From assembly GCA_964358855.1 (NCBI GenBank), contig CAYHQQ010000002.1, positions 92,281-156,280 on the forward strand: a stretch of DNA of 64,000 nt, read 5' to 3'. The notes under the pieces were generated by a model. The model did no database searches and had not been told where the DNA came from. It saw only the letters and a program-made list of their open reading frames with translations. Both the position numbers and the translations under genes were made by a program. Below, piece by piece: positions 9,194-17,291 of the stretch. Position 1 is the stretch's first letter, and every line of letters begins with the position of its first letter. This stretch comes from UBA2396 sp038042175. Lineage in GTDB: Bacteria; Planctomycetota; Phycisphaerae; Phycisphaerales; UBA1924.

Positions 9194-10132
9194 ATGCCTC
9201 ACGATCCGCTGGACACGGTGATCGGTGTGACTGAGTCGGCCAAGCGGGACACCGCCGCGGCCGCAAAGCACGTTCAGGCGGCGCAGGCCGCGGAGAAGAG
9301 CGGCGACCGCGCTCTGGCGGTGGCGGAGTACCGCAAGGCGGCCTCGGCCGATCAGGGCAACGCGTACGTGATGTTCCGTCTGGCGTACCACCTGGACCTC
9401 CTGGGCGAGGAGGACGAGGCGCTCTCGCTCTACGAGCGGTCGATCGAGACCCCGCCCGCCAACATCAACTCCTTGGTCAATCTCGCGATCATGTACGAGG
9501 ACCGCGGCGACTTCCTGCGGGCCGAGCGGTGCCTGCGTCAGGTCCTGGACACCAACCCCAACCACCCCCGCGCGGGCCTGTACATGAAGGACGTGATGGC
9601 GGCCAAGGACATGATCATCGAGGAGGAGCCCGACCGCGACCACTTCAAGCGCAAGGCCCTGCTCGACACGCCGGTGACCGACTTTGAGCTCTCGGTCCGG
9701 GCCCGCACGTGCCTGAAGAAGATGAACATCCGCACACTGGGCGATCTCCTGCGGATCACCGAGGCCGAGCTGATGAGCTACAAGAACTTCGGCGAGAGCA
9801 GCCTCGTCGAGATCAAGAAAATGCTCACGGTCCGCGGGCTCAAGCTCGGGCAGGGCCTCGAGGACGCCCACCGCGCCGCCCGCCGGGCTCTCTCCGAGCA
9901 GTACAAGGGCACCAACAAGGAAGTGTCGCTCGGCAAGCCCGTCAGCGAGCTCGCCCTTTCCGTCCGGGCCCGCAAGGCCCTGCAAATGCTCAACATCCAG
10001 ACCCTGGGCGACCTGGCCAGCCACACCGAGGCCGAGCTGATGGGTGTCAAGAACTTCGGCGCGACGAGCCTCAAGGAGGTTCGCGAGCAGCTGGGCGTCA
10101 ACGGCCTTGCCCTTCGCGTGCTCGAGGCCTGA
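9194..10132 (+). CDS. TPR protein with two tandem RNA polymerase alpha-CTD domains
   Basis: 312 residues. The ATG at 9194 has GGAG six bases upstream (9184-9187), better than the in-frame ATG at 9146. Residues about 25-130 form TPR-like helical pairs (SGDRALAVAEYRKAASAD, ...NLAIMYEDRGDFLRAERCL). Two alpha-CTD folds follow at about 155-218 and 247-310, each with LSVRAR..., a TLGDL helix, TEAEL and the NFG..SL...(I/V) helix-hairpin-helix. Compared with E. coli RpoA, the R265 equivalent is kept in both (R169, R258), C269 only in the first, G296 and S299 in both, while N268 and K298 are replaced. There is no assembly domain, so it is not RpoA itself. Such proteins are annotated in planctomycetes; the function is unproven, probably DNA- or sigma/RNAP-related. 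Confidence 0.85.
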   Translation: MPHDPLDTVIGVTESAKRDTAAAAKHVQAAQAAEKSGDRALAVAEYRKAASADQGNAYVMFRLAYHLDLLGEEDEALSLYERSIETPPANINSLVNLAIMYEDRGDFLRAERCLRQVLDTNPNHPRAGLYMKDVMAAKDMIIEEEPDRDHFKRKALLDTPVTDFELSVRARTCLKKMNIRTLGDLLRITEAELMSYKNFGESSLVEIKKMLTVRGLKLGQGLEDAHRAARRALSEQYKGTNKEVSLGKPVSELALSVRARKALQMLNIQTLGDLASHTEAELMGVKNFGATSLKEVREQLGVNGLALRVLEA

Positions 10133-10155
10133 TCCACACTCCAATGCGACCCCAA

Positions 10156-10178
10156 AGGCCGAGGCCCAGCCTCGGCCT
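10156..10178. terminator. Bidirectional hairpin between convergent genes
   Basis: AGGCCGAGGC and GCCTCGGCCT form a perfect 10-bp stem around the loop CCA. On + it is followed by only a short CTTTC, on - by TTTGG, so the U tract is weak in both directions. Its place between the TPR/alpha-CTD gene (+) and the Bfd-like gene (-) supports a shared terminator. Confidence 0.6.
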
Positions 10179-10192
10179 CTTTCATGCGCCGA

Positions 10193-10474
10193 TCAGAGCT
10201 CCTGCGTCGCCTCCGGGCCCCGGGTGCCCGTCGCGCGATACTTCGCACGCTCCTCGATGTATTTCTCAGGGCTGACCCTGAGGTCGGGCGTCTCGCCTCG
10301 CTGGTGCATGGCGTGCAGGTGCTTGAGGAACGGGACGCACCACTGGCATCCCGTGCCCGCCGAGAGGCAATCGGAGATGAGCGAGGCGACGGGCGGATTC
10401 TCGCGCGCCAGGAAGTGTCGGATCTTCCTGAGCGAGACATGGAAACAGAGACAGACGTGGTCGTCGGGGTCCAT
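10193..10474 (-). CDS. Bfd-like (2Fe-2S)-binding protein
   Basis: 93 residues. C8-x-C10 near the start and C43-x2-C46 in AGTGCQWC reproduce the CxC...CxxC ligand pattern of bacterioferritin-associated ferredoxins, together with the family motif CFHVS and the helix around the second pair; C36 is an additional cysteine. Bfd donates electrons to bacterioferritin to release stored iron, and Bfd-like domains also occur as redox or cluster-assembly modules. No bacterioferritin gene is nearby, so the partner is unknown. The 40-residue C-terminal tail is polar. The gene converges on the hairpin at 10156 and diverges from tsaE. Confidence 0.82.
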   Translation of the reverse strand: MDPDDHVCLCFHVSLRKIRHFLARENPPVASLISDCLSAGTGCQWCVPFLKHLHAMHQRGETPDLRVSPEKYIEERAKYRATGTRGPEATQEL

Positions 10475-10582
10475 GGGTGTGCCGCCGGTTCATCGGTCGC
10501 CAGAAGAGCCGCCACGCGGCCTCAGGCTCAAGAGACGTTAGGTTCATCGGGGCCGAATCGCGTGCCTTGCTATCGTTGCCGC

Positions 10583-11245
10583 ATGATCGAGGTTCGGCGA
10601 CTCTGCGAGTCAGCGCTGCACACCGAGGCCCTGGCCAGGGGGCTGGCGGCGGTGCTTCGCGCGGGTGACCGCGTGGCCCTCTCGGGCGAGATGGGAGCGG
10701 GAAAGACGACCTTTGTCCGCGGGCTTGCGGCCGGCCTGGGCGGCGACCAGCGCCTGGTCTCGAGCCCGACCTTCGTGACCGTCAACATCTATCCGCTGAC
10801 TGGCTGCACCCCCGATGCTCCGGCCGAGCTCGTCCACGCGGATTTCTTCCGCCTCACGGGCGACAGCGACCTGGACGCTCTTGGGTGGGATCGGCTTGTG
10901 CATCCAAGGTCGGTCGTCGTCGCCGAATGGCCGACCCACGCGCCGGGCGCCCTGGGTGACTCCGCGTCGGTCGCGCAGGTCTCGCTCAGCGTGGCGGGCG
11001 AAGAGTCTCGCGAGATCACGCTCGCGCTTCCCAACGCCTGGTCCAGTCGAACGCCCGTGGCGTTGTTGGTCGCCAATTTGCCCACGGTCTGCCGCGTGAC
11101 GGGGCGCCCGGTCGCGCCGACCTCGCCGACCTACCCGTTCTTCGACGAGCGTGCGAAGATGGCGGATCTTGGGCGGTGGCTCAGCGGCGGGTACTCGCTG
11201 AGCCGCGACGCCGAGGCGTCCGACTTTGAAGAGGGCGCGGGTTGA
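10583..11245 (+). CDS. tsaE: TsaE-type tRNA t6A biosynthesis ATPase with a C-terminal YacG-like segment
   Basis: 220 residues from the ATG at 10583; the longer upstream open frame has no family match. Residues 1-155 are TsaE: Walker A GEMGAGKT at 35-42, SPTFV at 61-65, HADFFR at 85-90 and VAEWP at 113-117. TsaE works with TsaB and TsaD in making N6-threonylcarbamoyladenosine at tRNA position 37. The remaining 60 residues are not part of TsaE. They align by eye with YacG (DUF329), the gyrase inhibitor: C170-x3-GRPV, SP...PF, then DLGRWL at 195-200. Three of the four YacG zinc cysteines are replaced (T173, F187, A191). A 49-base gap precedes the ExbB gene. Confidence 0.88.
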   Translation: MIEVRRLCESALHTEALARGLAAVLRAGDRVALSGEMGAGKTTFVRGLAAGLGGDQRLVSSPTFVTVNIYPLTGCTPDAPAELVHADFFRLTGDSDLDALGWDRLVHPRSVVVAEWPTHAPGALGDSASVAQVSLSVAGEESREITLALPNAWSSRTPVALLVANLPTVCRVTGRPVAPTSPTYPFFDERAKMADLGRWLSGGYSLSRDAEASDFEEGAG

Positions 11246-11294
11246 GCCATTCGCCTCGAATGCCGAGGGGGTCCGGGACCGGTACGATCGGCGG

Positions 11295-12005
11295 ATGGAA
11301 CCGATACTCGCGATGTTGCCGGCCGAAACTGCTTCCGGGGGGACGGGCGGGCTGTGGGGGCTTTTCACGCAGTCGTTCGACGCGTTCACGGTGGTGCTGC
11401 TCGTGGGCTCGGTGGTCGGGCTCGCGTGGGTGGTTCGCACGATCGTTGAGGTTCGTGAGGCGGCTATCGTGCCGGCCAGGCCGCTGTGTGTGATCATCGA
11501 CGCGGCCGACGCCGGGCGGTGGGACGAGCTGCGCGGCTTTGTGGCCTCGGACGATTCGATGCCCTCGCTCATCCTGCGTCAGGCGCTCTCGCGTCGAAGC
11601 TACGACAAGTCGGCGATGCGCGAGCTCGCCGAGCTCGCGGCGTCGGAGGAATCGTCCCGCTGGTTCCGCAAGATCGAGCTGCTCAACGTCATCGGGAATC
11701 TCGGCCCGCTCGTGGGGCTGGCGGGCACAGTCTGGGGGATGATTCTCGCGTTCACCGCCTTGGGCGAGGTGGGTGGCCAGGCGGGCCCGACCGATCTCTC
11801 CCTTGGCATCTCCAAGGCCCTTTTCCACACCCTGCTTGGGCTGTGTCTGGCCATCCCGTGTCTCTTCGCCTACGGCATCTATCGATCGGTGATCGACCGG
11901 CACTGCACCCGTGCCATGGTCGTGGCGGCCAAGGTGATCGAGCAGCATCCCGGCGAGGCCAGCGGCACCACGCGGGAGCTTGAGACAATCGCGGCGGGCG
12001 CCTGA
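11295..12005 (+). CDS. MotA/TolQ/ExbB proton channel family protein
   Basis: 236 residues from the ATG at 11295. One membrane helix lies near the N-terminus (FTVVLLVGSVVGLAWVV), then a cytoplasmic helical region, then two helices near the C-terminus with the conserved family block NVIGNLGPLVGLAGTVWGMI and GISKALFHTLLGLCLAIPC. ExbB/TolQ proteins form the pentameric stator around an ExbD/TolR dimer and use the proton gradient to drive a periplasmic partner. Two ExbD genes follow directly (22 bases, then overlap). No TonB or TolA is in view, so the driven partner is unknown. Confidence 0.9.
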   Translation: MEPILAMLPAETASGGTGGLWGLFTQSFDAFTVVLLVGSVVGLAWVVRTIVEVREAAIVPARPLCVIIDAADAGRWDELRGFVASDDSMPSLILRQALSRRSYDKSAMRELAELAASEESSRWFRKIELLNVIGNLGPLVGLAGTVWGMILAFTALGEVGGQAGPTDLSLGISKALFHTLLGLCLAIPCLFAYGIYRSVIDRHCTRAMVVAAKVIEQHPGEASGTTRELETIAAGA

Positions 12006-12027
12006 GCCCATTCCGGCAGAATCATCG

Positions 12028-12456
12028 ATGAGAATCAGACGCCATCACCACCCGAGCTCGGGGCACATCAACGTGACCCCGCTCATCGACGTGGTGATGT
12101 GCCTGATCGTCTTCTACCTCATCGTCGGAAGGCTTGCAACCCAGCATGCCAGGCCGATCTCTCTGCCCTCGACGGGCGTGGGTGATTCGGAGTCCAAGCC
12201 GCGGCTCGTGCTCAATGTCGCCAGGCCCGAGGGCGAGGGCCAGGGCGTCGTGCTGTCGCTGGGCGACCAGCCCGTGACCATCGGCGAGCTTGTCGGACAG
12301 CTCAAGGCAAGGCTCGGCGAGCCGCCGCGGGGCGAGCTTGCGATCCGCGCCGATCGGCGCCTGGCTTGGGGGAGCGTGCAGCCGGTCGTCGAGGCGTGCC
12401 GGGCTGCCGGGCTGCCGGGCGTCAAGCTCGTCACCGAGAAGGGGGCGGCCAAGTGA
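12028..12456 (+). CDS. ExbD/TolR family biopolymer transport protein (first copy)
   Basis: 142 residues from the ATG at 12028. A short basic N-terminus is followed by INVTPLIDVVMCLIVFYLIVG, the single membrane helix of ExbD/TolR with its essential proton-carrying Asp in the PLIDV motif. A periplasmic domain of about 100 residues with the usual alternating strands and helices follows (ELAIRADRRL... VVEACRAAGL). It is the peptidoglycan-side rotor or plug partner of the preceding ExbB. Its stop overlaps the next start by four bases (GTGA), indicating translational coupling. Confidence 0.9.
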   Translation: MRIRRHHHPSSGHINVTPLIDVVMCLIVFYLIVGRLATQHARPISLPSTGVGDSESKPRLVLNVARPEGEGQGVVLSLGDQPVTIGELVGQLKARLGEPPRGELAIRADRRLAWGSVQPVVEACRAAGLPGVKLVTEKGAAK

Positions 12457-12929
12457 GAAAGCCGTTCCGCAACAGGTCCGCCGTCGCGATCCACGACACG
12501 CACATCGGCCCCAACATGACGCCGATGGTCGACGTGGTCATGGTCATCCTGATCTTCTTCATGGCCAGCGCCGCGCTCATGGGCCCCGAGTGGTTGCTTC
12601 GCACCGCCCTGCCGTCGCGCAAGGCCGCCGCTTCCGCGGCGCTGCAGGACATCGTGCCGGTCCTGGCGACCTTGGACTCGAATCCCGACGGGTCGATCCT
12701 GGTGAGGCTCACCATCGGCACGGGTGATCAACGCAAGACCCAGGAATTCCCGATCGAAGAGATCGAATCGACCCTCGTGGCCCTGGCCAGGACGCACGGG
12801 GCGGACAAGCTGGCGATCAGCCTCTCGCCCGGCGCCAGCGTGTCGTACGAGGCGGTGGTCAGGGTTCACGAGGCGTGCGCCAGAGCCGGCGTTGCCCGCG
12901 TGGGCGTCGCGCCAGCCAGGGACCGCTGA
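12453..12929 (+). CDS. ExbD/TolR family biopolymer transport protein (second copy)
   Basis: 158 residues from the GTG at 12453, which overlaps the preceding stop as GTGA; no upstream ATG is plausible. NMTPMVDVVMVILIFFMAS is the membrane helix, with the conserved Asp in the PMVDV motif. The periplasmic domain (LVRLTIGTG... LAISLSPGASVSYEAVVRVHEACARAG) parallels the first copy but is clearly diverged. One ExbB with two different ExbD proteins suggests a heterodimeric rotor, a common planctomycete arrangement. It is convergent with the Fur-family gene, 5 bases away. Confidence 0.9.
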   Translation: MRKPFRNRSAVAIHDTHIGPNMTPMVDVVMVILIFFMASAALMGPEWLLRTALPSRKAAASAALQDIVPVLATLDSNPDGSILVRLTIGTGDQRKTQEFPIEEIESTLVALARTHGADKLAISLSPGASVSYEAVVRVHEACARAGVARVGVAPARDR

Positions 12930-12934
12930 GCCCA

Positions 12935-13417
12935 CTACTTCGACGACGCCTTTCTCACCGCAAAGATCTGGAGATTGTGTCCCTGCGCGGTCAGCCCGTG
13001 CTCTTTGCACACGCGATCGCGGATCGCCGCAAGCTCGGGAACATCGATCGCGATCACCTCGCCCTCGTCGACCACGACGAGCAGATCGTTGGGCGAGGCG
13101 CCGTACACGAGCTGATAGTGGGCCTGCTCCTTGTTCACCAGCACCCGCCGGATGATCCCCGCCTCGACCAGCAGCTTGATCGTGCGGTAGACCGTGGCCT
13201 TGGAGACGCGGAAGGACCCGCCCCGCAGCTTCTCGATCAACTCCTCGGCCTCGAAAAGCCCCTCCTTGCGGACGATCAGGTCGAGAATCTGGGCACGTTC
13301 GGGGGTGTACTTCTGCCCCGAGGCCTTGATCGCGCGACGGAAGATCGCGCAAAGCGGCTCGACGATCGTGATGTCCGGTGGGCCCGAGGGCGACATTGCT
13401 GCTGACGGGGTCGGCAT
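12935..13417 (-). CDS. Fur-family transcriptional regulator lacking most metal ligands
   Basis: 160 residues. The N-terminal winged helix is well conserved: KYTPERAQILDLI, then FEAEELIEKL, then the recognition helix KATVYRTIKLLVEAGII. The dimerisation domain follows the Fur fold (YQLVYG...LLVVVDEGEVIAID...). However, the HHHDH metal site is ASPND here, the CxxC structural zinc pair is absent, and only His residues in KEHG and GHNL remain near expected positions. It may bind DNA without iron or zinc sensing, or sense another signal. It is divergent from the GT39-like gene across only 13 bases, so an operator could control both. Confidence 0.85.
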   Translation of the reverse strand: MPTPSAAMSPSGPPDITIVEPLCAIFRRAIKASGQKYTPERAQILDLIVRKEGLFEAEELIEKLRGGSFRVSKATVYRTIKLLVEAGIIRRVLVNKEQAHYQLVYGASPNDLLVVVDEGEVIAIDVPELAAIRDRVCKEHGLTAQGHNLQIFAVRKASSK

Positions 13418-13430
13418 GAACGTATCCTAA

Positions 13431-15752
13431 GTGCCTCGCGGACCGCCCGCCCCACACGCCCACCGGACCCGCCACGTGCCCACACCCTCTAACGCCGACA
13501 ACACGAACGCCGCCGACGCCGGGGGGCTGCCCAAGAGGCCTCTTGTTCTTGGCGCCATCGTGCTGGGCGCGATCGTGGCGGTCGCGAGTCTTTCGGCCGG
13601 CTCCACCGACCCGCTGACGGCGACCTCCTTCGCGCTGACCAAAGTACTCACCGCGTCGTGGCCCGCGGCCCTTTATCTCATCGCGGCCATCGGCTTGGGA
13701 AGGCTTGCCGGCCCCCTTTTCAAAGGCGCGGCCGATCCGCTGGCGGCACAGATCGGCTGCGGGCTCGCGATCATGCTCAGCGTTTCCCACGTCCTGGGAC
13801 AGGTTGGACTCCTTCAGGGCACGATCGGCCTCTTCGCCGGGCTGGCCCCCATGGGTGCCGGACTTGTGCTGCTGGCGGTGCAGCTTTGCTCAAATCCGAC
13901 CGGGCTCACCGCGCTGGGCCGCTCGCTCTCACATCCCACCGAGCCGGCGCGATCGTTCATGCCATGGTTTGTCCCCGCCGCGATCGGGGTCGCGGTGATG
14001 CTCGTGGCTGCGTCCATGCCGCCGGGATACTTGTGGTCGTCGGAATACGGCGGGTTCGACGCTCTTTCCTACCACCTCCAGTTGCCGCAGGAATGGCTCG
14101 CCTCGGGCAGGCTCGCCCCCGTGAGCCACAACATGTACTCCTTCCTGCCGTCGTACATGGAGGCGGCGTTTCTGCACCTCTCGGCGATGACCGGTGCGCC
14201 AGTCGCAGCAACTCCTGACGACGCGATGGGACTCCTGGCGGGCGATGGGTGGCGAGCCCTCTCCTGCCAATACCTCCAGGTCGGCCTGGCGATTCTCTCC
14301 GCGATCGGAGCCGCGCGCCTCTCGCATCGGATGCTGGCCGAATCCGGCCACGACGGACACTCCGCCACACTCGCCCGAAGCGCGGCGGGCGCGTTCGTGC
14401 TCGTGGTGCCATGGGTCGCCGTGTGCGGGTCGCTCGCGTACAACGACCTGGGCGTCGTCGCGCTCGCCGGTCCCGCGATGCTCGTGGGCGCCGATCGTGG
14501 GCTGCCGGGGTGGAAACGCGGCCTGCTCTGCGGGCTTCTCGTCGGCGTGGCCTCGAGCGTCAAACCGCCGGCGATCTTCATGATTGGTGGACCCGTCGCG
14601 GTGCTGCTGCTCACCACCACGCCGCCGCGGCAATGGCCCGCGATGCTCAGCTCGGGAGTGATCGCCGGTCTGGCCGCATGCTCGCCCTGGCTTGTGCGCA
14701 ACTGGCAAGCCTGCGGCAACCCCATCTTCCCCTACGCCAGCACCGTGTTTGGTCTTGCCCACTGGTCGTCGGAACAACTCTCGCGATACTCCGCGGCACA
14801 CCACGAAGCATCGTCACTGTGGCACAAGCTTGAGCTGCTCGTGAGCGCCCCGATCCCGACGCCCGGCGGCAAGCCCGAGCAGCACCGGGGCTTCATGCAC
14901 CCGCAGTGGGGGCTGGTCCTTCCGTTTGCCTTGGTCGCGGCGTCGCAGTGCGTTCTCGACTCCCGCACGCGGCGGTGGGGGTGGAGACTCGTGGCCGGCT
15001 CCGCGCTCGCGATTGTGGCCTGGCTCTTTCTGACCCACATCCAGTCGCGATTCCTCCTTCCTCTCGTGCTTCCCGCCGCGGTTCTCGTCGCCTCGCCCCT
15101 CGCCGCTCTTGGACGCTGGAACGGTCGGGCGGGCGGAATGCTGTCGATCCTGGCAACGATCCTGACACTGGCGATCGGCACGGCCTACACCGTGGGCGTG
15201 TATTCCAGGGAATCGGGTGGCGCTCCCGCCCAGGACCTTTCGATCTGGCCGGGCGATCTCACCGGGCTTCGCGGGAGAAGCGTGCTCGACGCCAGGTTTC
15301 CTGCCCAGCGCATCGAGTACCTGATGGGTCCGAACATCTCGCCCGAGGGCTTCTGCAACCTCGCGCTCCCGCGCGAGTCGGTCGTGTATCTTCTGGGCGT
15401 GTCGACCCCGTTGTACTACCAGTGCCGAGTTGTCTATCACACCACGTGGGACCGCTCGCCATTGAGCGAGGTGCTGGGGCAGAGCTCTCAGGCCGCAACG
15501 CCCGATCAGCACCTCGCCGCCCTTCGCGCCAGGGGCATCACGCACGTGCTGGTGGACTTCGCCGAGCTCGATCGCTTGCAGCGGAGTCGCTACTACGACC
15601 CAAGCGTCACGCCGCAGAGCGTGGCCGACCTGTTCCTTGGCCGGTCCAGCGTCGTGCGAGCGTGGGGCCCCGAGCGGTCGCCCATGCAGGTGCTGTTCAG
15701 CATCGCACCGGCGAAGTCGGGCCTGGCGCTGGGCGAGGGGAGCACGCCATGA
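13431..15752 (+). CDS. GT39-like polytopic membrane protein
   Basis: 773 residues from a GTG start at 13431 (a second GTG at 13476 would remove 15 polar residues). At least ten hydrophobic helices are separated by short loops, and the C-terminal 200 residues are soluble. The segment YGGFDALSYHLQLPQEWLASGRL in the first large periplasmic loop contains an Asp in the position typical of GT-C enzymes (GT39/ArnT/PMT type), which use polyprenyl-phosphate sugars. It begins a run of tightly packed genes on +, and its stop overlaps the next start as ATGA. A role in glycosylating an exported lipid or protein is likely; donor and acceptor are unknown. Confidence 0.7.
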   Translation: MPRGPPAPHAHRTRHVPTPSNADNTNAADAGGLPKRPLVLGAIVLGAIVAVASLSAGSTDPLTATSFALTKVLTASWPAALYLIAAIGLGRLAGPLFKGAADPLAAQIGCGLAIMLSVSHVLGQVGLLQGTIGLFAGLAPMGAGLVLLAVQLCSNPTGLTALGRSLSHPTEPARSFMPWFVPAAIGVAVMLVAASMPPGYLWSSEYGGFDALSYHLQLPQEWLASGRLAPVSHNMYSFLPSYMEAAFLHLSAMTGAPVAATPDDAMGLLAGDGWRALSCQYLQVGLAILSAIGAARLSHRMLAESGHDGHSATLARSAAGAFVLVVPWVAVCGSLAYNDLGVVALAGPAMLVGADRGLPGWKRGLLCGLLVGVASSVKPPAIFMIGGPVAVLLLTTTPPRQWPAMLSSGVIAGLAACSPWLVRNWQACGNPIFPYASTVFGLAHWSSEQLSRYSAAHHEASSLWHKLELLVSAPIPTPGGKPEQHRGFMHPQWGLVLPFALVAASQCVLDSRTRRWGWRLVAGSALAIVAWLFLTHIQSRFLLPLVLPAAVLVASPLAALGRWNGRAGGMLSILATILTLAIGTAYTVGVYSRESGGAPAQDLSIWPGDLTGLRGRSVLDARFPAQRIEYLMGPNISPEGFCNLALPRESVVYLLGVSTPLYYQCRVVYHTTWDRSPLSEVLGQSSQAATPDQHLAALRARGITHVLVDFAELDRLQRSRYYDPSVTPQSVADLFLGRSSVVRAWGPERSPMQVLFSIAPAKSGLALGEGSTP

Positions 15753-16852
15753 CCCGGACTCAGGAATCCACGCCGGGGCGTCGATGGGTCCGGTTGACCA
15801 TCCAGCTCGGCATGTTCGGCGTGGGCCTGGTGCTGCTCTACTGGGTCGTGCGTCAGGCCCTCGACGAGCGAAACCAGGGCGCGATCCGGAGCATCCGGTC
15901 CGCGTCGTCCGCCGACATCGCCCTGCTGCTCGCCATGACGCTCGGCTCGCTTCTGATCAATGGCGGGATCTTCTGGGCGTGCATCCGACCGGTGCGCAAC
16001 CTGCGGATGATCGACGTGCAGGCGGTCAACGCCGTCGGCACGCTGCTCGCCAACCCGCCCGGCAAGCTCAGCATCGTCTTTCGCGTGTTCATGCACCACC
16101 GGCGCGACCACATCCCACTGCTCACGATCGCGGCGTGGTTTGTCGCGGTGGCCATCGGGATCTCGGCCGCGACCAACCCGATCTTCTTTGCTTCCTGGTA
16201 TCTCAAAGAACTCGACGCGACCTGGGCCGCGGTTGTCGTTGCGGGGTTGGGCGCGTCCTACCTGGCGGTGCTGGGGATCGCCAAGACCTTCGCCGGCGAG
16301 GCCGGCCTGGCCCGATTCCGGCGCACCGTGAGCATCCTGCTCCTGGGGAGATTGAGCGGCTTTGTCGCCGGTCCGGCGCTCGAGAAAGTGCACGCGGGAT
16401 TCGACATGCTGTCGCATCCCGGCTGGCTCTTCGTGCAGATGGCGCTGCGCTCGGCCGACCTGTTCCTGCTGGGCGGAAGGCTCTATCTGTGCGCCAAGAT
16501 CGCCGGCACGCACGTCTCGTTCAACGACGCGCTGGTGTACGGGGCCATCCGCTTCGCGATCGCGACGCTGTTACCCTCGGGCGCGATGGGCTCGCAAGAA
16601 GCAGGAACCACATGGATCGCCCGGCTCCGGCAGACCGCCGCCTCCGAGCAGTTCGAGGTCGTCCTGGTCTTCATGCTCGTCACCGAGATGGTGGTGTACA
16701 GCGTCGCGACCGCCCTGAGCCTGTGGTGGCTCAAGCCCTGGCGGATCGCCGGTGAGTCGCGGGCTGCCGAACCCGAGAGCGAGGCTCCGAAGAGCCTCGC
16801 GGCGTCCCCCGCTCATCCAATGGAATCACCCGATGCGGTACATTGCGATTGA
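15749..16852 (+). CDS. Lysylphosphatidylglycerol synthase TM-region-like (flippase-type) membrane protein
   Basis: 367 residues. The ATG at 15749 overlaps the preceding stop. About eight membrane helices are predicted, with an N-terminal VRLTIQLGMFGVGLVLLYWVV helix and later NPPGKLSIVFRVF and LPSGAMGSQEAGTTW segments, resembling the UPF0104/LPG_synthase_TM family found in MprF and in glycan- or lipid-flipping proteins. Following a GT-C-type enzyme, it may move a glycolipid across the membrane, but this is inference. The 3' end overlaps ruvX by 20 bases in another frame. Confidence 0.72.
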   Translation: MTRTQESTPGRRWVRLTIQLGMFGVGLVLLYWVVRQALDERNQGAIRSIRSASSADIALLLAMTLGSLLINGGIFWACIRPVRNLRMIDVQAVNAVGTLLANPPGKLSIVFRVFMHHRRDHIPLLTIAAWFVAVAIGISAATNPIFFASWYLKELDATWAAVVVAGLGASYLAVLGIAKTFAGEAGLARFRRTVSILLLGRLSGFVAGPALEKVHAGFDMLSHPGWLFVQMALRSADLFLLGGRLYLCAKIAGTHVSFNDALVYGAIRFAIATLLPSGAMGSQEAGTTWIARLRQTAASEQFEVVLVFMLVTEMVVYSVATALSLWWLKPWRIAGESRAAEPESEAPKSLAASPAHPMESPDAVHCD

Positions 16853-17291
16853 TCTCGGGGACGCGAGGACGGGCCTGGCGGTCGGCGATGCCGTCACGCG
16901 CATCGTTTCGCCCTTGAGCGTGGTGGAATGCCCGACGGGGCTCTGCGCGGGCGAGGCCCTGCTCGACCTGCTCGTCAAGGCGATCTCCCAGACGGTGGGC
17001 CCGCACGCCAAGTGCGAGCTCGTCGTGGGCCTGCCCATCAACATGGACGGCTCGGAGGGCCAGCGGGCCAGGATCGTGCGAGACTGGGCTCGGCGGATCG
17101 CAGAGCGGACAGGTCGCATCGTGCACCTGCAGGACGAACGGCTCACCAGCACCGCCGCCGACTGGTCGATGGCCAAGAGCGGCATGACCCACAAGCAGAA
17201 GAAAGAGCGGCGCGACGCGCTGGCGGCCGCCGCAATCCTGCGTGATTTCCTGGCCGGTCTCGATCGCCCCGTCGACGAGGAATCGCCGTGA
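16833..17291 (+). CDS. ruvX: RuvX/YqgF family Holliday-junction-resolvase-like protein
   Basis: 152 residues from the ATG at 16833. RYIAIDLGDARTGLAVGD is the RNase H-fold first strand with the catalytic Asp; LVVGLPINMDGSEG, then DERLTS(T)AA and RRDALAAAAIL with the last acidic residue complete the family signature. YqgF acts in pre-16S rRNA 5'-end processing and is proposed as a junction resolvase. The normal length is 135-150. The start lies inside the preceding gene and the stop overlaps the following GTG (GTGA), so it is translated within a coupled operon. Confidence 0.93.
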   Translation: MRYIAIDLGDARTGLAVGDAVTRIVSPLSVVECPTGLCAGEALLDLLVKAISQTVGPHAKCELVVGLPINMDGSEGQRARIVRDWARRIAERTGRIVHLQDERLTSTAADWSMAKSGMTHKQKKERRDALAAAAILRDFLAGLDRPVDEESP

